Made by a program: the position numbers and the translations under genes
Source of the DNA: CAXXOK01 sp036759125
Lineage (GTDB): Bacteria; Bacillota; Clostridia; Christensenellales; Aristaeellaceae
Direction: 5' to 3'
Length of the DNA stretch: 14,349 nt
Assembly: GCA_036759125.1 (NCBI GenBank)
Contig: DAIOVG010000060.1
Coordinates: 1 to 14,349 of the forward strand
Shown: positions 12,743 to 14,349 of the stretch, piece by piece
How the letters are laid out: each line of letters begins with the position of its first letter
Position numbering within the stretch: position 1 is the first letter of the stretch
The notes under the pieces: model-generated
What the model saw: only the letters and a program-made list of their open reading frames with translations
Told to the model about the DNA's origin: nothing
Databases searched by the model: none

Positions 12743-14349
12743 GCGGACAGATATCAAGCGCGTGCTGGTAATAGGCTCCGGCCCGATCGTCATCGGCCAG
12801 GCCGCCGAGTTTGACTACGCCGGCACCCAGGCTTGCCTGGCCCTGCGCGAGGAAGGCTACGAGGTGATCCTCGTCAACTCCAATCCCGCCACCATCATGA
12901 CCGATGTCAACATTGCCGATAAGGTGTACATGGAACCGCTGACACTGGAATACGTGGCGAAAATCCTGCGCTTTGAGCGGCCCGATGCCATTTTGCCCGG
13001 CCTGGGCGGCCAGACGGGCCTGAACCTCGCCATGCGCCTGCACACCAAGGGCGTGCTGGAGGAGTGCCAGGTGGAAATCCTGGGCACAAGCTTTGATTCA
13101 ATCAACAAGGCCGAGGACCGCGACGAGTTCAAAAAGCTCTGCCAGTCGCTGGGCGAGCCGGTGCTGCCCTCCGTAATCGCAACAACCATTGAGGAGGGCA
13201 AACAGGCCGCCGAGGAGATCGGCTATCCGGTCATCCTGCGCCCCGCGTTCACGCTGGGCGGTACGGGCGGCGGCTTTGCCGATGATGAGGCAGAGCTCAT
13301 CCCCCTCATGAAAAACGCCCTGAAGCTCTCCCCCGTCAACCAGGTACTGGTGGAAAAGAGCATCAAGGGCTACAAGGAAATTGAGTACGAGGTCATGCGC
13401 GACGCAAACGATACCGCCATCACCGTTTGCAACATGGAAAACCTCGATCCCGTGGGCGTGCATACGGGCGATTCCATCGTCGTCTGCCCTAGCCAGACCC
13501 TGACCAACAAGGAATACCAGATGCTGCGCGACTCGGCGCTGAAAATTATCCGCGCCCTGAAGATCGAGGGCGGCTGCAACGTGCAGTTTGCGCTGGACCC
13601 CGTGAGCTTCCAGTACTACCTCATCGAGGTCAACCCGCGCGTGAGCCGTTCCTCCGCCCTGGCAAGCAAGGCCAGCGGGTATCCCATCGCGCGCGTATCG
13701 GCGAAAATCGCCGTCGGCCTGCACCTGGACGAAATCCAGCTGGCCAACACCCCGGCGAGCTTTGAGCCGGCGCTGGACTTTGTGGTGACCAAGATCGCCC
13801 GCTTCCCCTTTGACAAGCTGGAGGGCTCCTCCAACACCCTCTCCACGCAGATGAAGGCAACCGGCGAGGTCATGGCCATTGGCCGTACCATGGAGGAAAG
13901 CCTGTTAAAGGCCGTGCGCTCGCTGGAAATCGGGGTCAGCCACCTGCACATGCCCAAGTTCTCCGGCATGGACGCCGAGGAGCTGTTCAGCTATATCCGC
14001 ATTGCGACCGACGACCGGATTTTCGCCATCGCGCAACTCATCCGCATCGGCGCGACGCTCACGCGCATTCACGACGAAACGATGATCGACATGTTCTTCC
14101 TGGAAAAGATCAAGAACATCGTCTACTTCGAAGCCATGCTCGTCAATGGCAAGGACGACCCGGATGTGCTCCGCGCCGCCAAGCACCTGGGCATTTCGGA
14201 CAAGTACATCGCCCAGATGTGGGGGCAGACGGAAAAGGACATTTTCCGCTTCCGCAAGCGGGAAAACCTGCTGCCAGTGTACAAGATGATCGATACCTGC
14301 GCCAGCGAGTTTGAAAGCTACGTGCCCTACTTCTACTCCACCTACGAGG
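12735..14349 (+). CDS. carB: carbamoyl-phosphate synthase, large subunit (partial, N-terminal half)
   Basis: Makes carbamoyl phosphate from bicarbonate, ammonia and two ATP. The window holds 538 complete codons of a protein usually about 1,070 residues, so the first (carboxyphosphate) half is present and the frame is still open at the right edge. Visible features are GSGPIVIGQAAEFDYAGTQA (14-33), NSNPATIMTD, LPGLGGQTGLNLA, the glycine-rich ATP-grasp loop TLGGTGGG (near 174-181), ENLDPVGVHTGDSIVV, LIEVNPRVSRSSALASKA and KIARFPFDKL. After residue about 400 the helical oligomerisation domain begins. The ATG overlaps carA by 8 nt, with an AAAGGAG ending at 12724 inside carA, so coupled translation is likely. 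Further pyr genes may follow beyond the edge. Confidence 0.97.
   Translation, partial: MPKRTDIKRVLVIGSGPIVIGQAAEFDYAGTQACLALREEGYEVILVNSNPATIMTDVNIADKVYMEPLTLEYVAKILRFERPDAILPGLGGQTGLNLAMRLHTKGVLEECQVEILGTSFDSINKAEDRDEFKKLCQSLGEPVLPSVIATTIEEGKQAAEEIGYPVILRPAFTLGGTGGGFADDEAELIPLMKNALKLSPVNQVLVEKSIKGYKEIEYEVMRDANDTAITVCNMENLDPVGVHTGDSIVVCPSQTLTNKEYQMLRDSALKIIRALKIEGGCNVQFALDPVSFQYYLIEVNPRVSRSSALASKASGYPIARVSAKIAVGLHLDEIQLANTPASFEPALDFVVTKIARFPFDKLEGSSNTLSTQMKATGEVMAIGRTMEESLLKAVRSLEIGVSHLHMPKFSGMDAEELFSYIRIATDDRIFAIAQLIRIGATLTRIHDETMIDMFFLEKIKNIVYFEAMLVNGKDDPDVLRAAKHLGISDKYIAQMWGQTEKDIFRFRKRENLLPVYKMIDTCASEFESYVPYFYSTYE

Overview
The window reads as ordinary chromosomal core-metabolism DNA from a GC-rich Gram-positive anaerobe, most likely a member of the Clostridia (inference). 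The reasons are: a two-subunit glycine decarboxylase (separate GcvPA and GcvPB), a tandem glycine riboswitch of the Bacillus/Clostridia layout with a terminator-like expression platform, purine-rich Shine-Dalgarno sites, frequent TTG/GTG starts, and sigma-A-type promoters close to consensus with 16-17 bp spacers. I saw no mobile element, CRISPR array, phage gene, tRNA or rRNA.

Layout. (1) 1-995, minus strand: 5' part of glutaminyl-tRNA synthetase (glnS), running off the left edge. (2) 1172-6775, plus strand: a promoter, a tandem glycine riboswitch and its hairpin, then gcvT, gcvH, gcvPA, gcvPB and a lipoate-protein ligase, closed by a strong terminator. (3) 6869-7612: a lone secreted protein of unknown function with one calcium-loop-like motif. 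It shares a bidirectional terminator with (4) 7695-8720, minus strand: glyceraldehyde-3-phosphate dehydrogenase (gap), which has its own promoter and a perfect palindrome at the predicted transcription start. (5) 8780-9109: a non-coding stretch with two plus-strand promoter candidates. (6) 9110-10147: a divergent NAD(P)-dependent glycerol-3-phosphate dehydrogenase with a TTG start. (7) 10318-14349: a perfect-consensus promoter driving pyrC (TTG start), carA and carB; carB is cut by the right edge.

How they work together. The gcv operon makes the T, H and P components of the glycine cleavage system plus a ligase that can attach lipoate to the H-protein. Glycine would switch the operon on through the riboswitch, and the products feed one-carbon units into folate. 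The L-protein (dihydrolipoamide dehydrogenase) is not here. pyrC-carA-carB supply early steps of pyrimidine synthesis; pyrB is not next to them. gap and the GpsA-like enzyme sit at the glycolysis/glycerolipid branch but are transcribed separately.

The hunt found no convincing new system. The best leads are regulatory: the palindrome at the gap start, the hairpin upstream of the pyr promoter, the short pyr leader with no room for a PyrR attenuator, and the riboswitch expression platform. Among proteins, the lone secreted protein and the divergent GpsA are the ones to look at.
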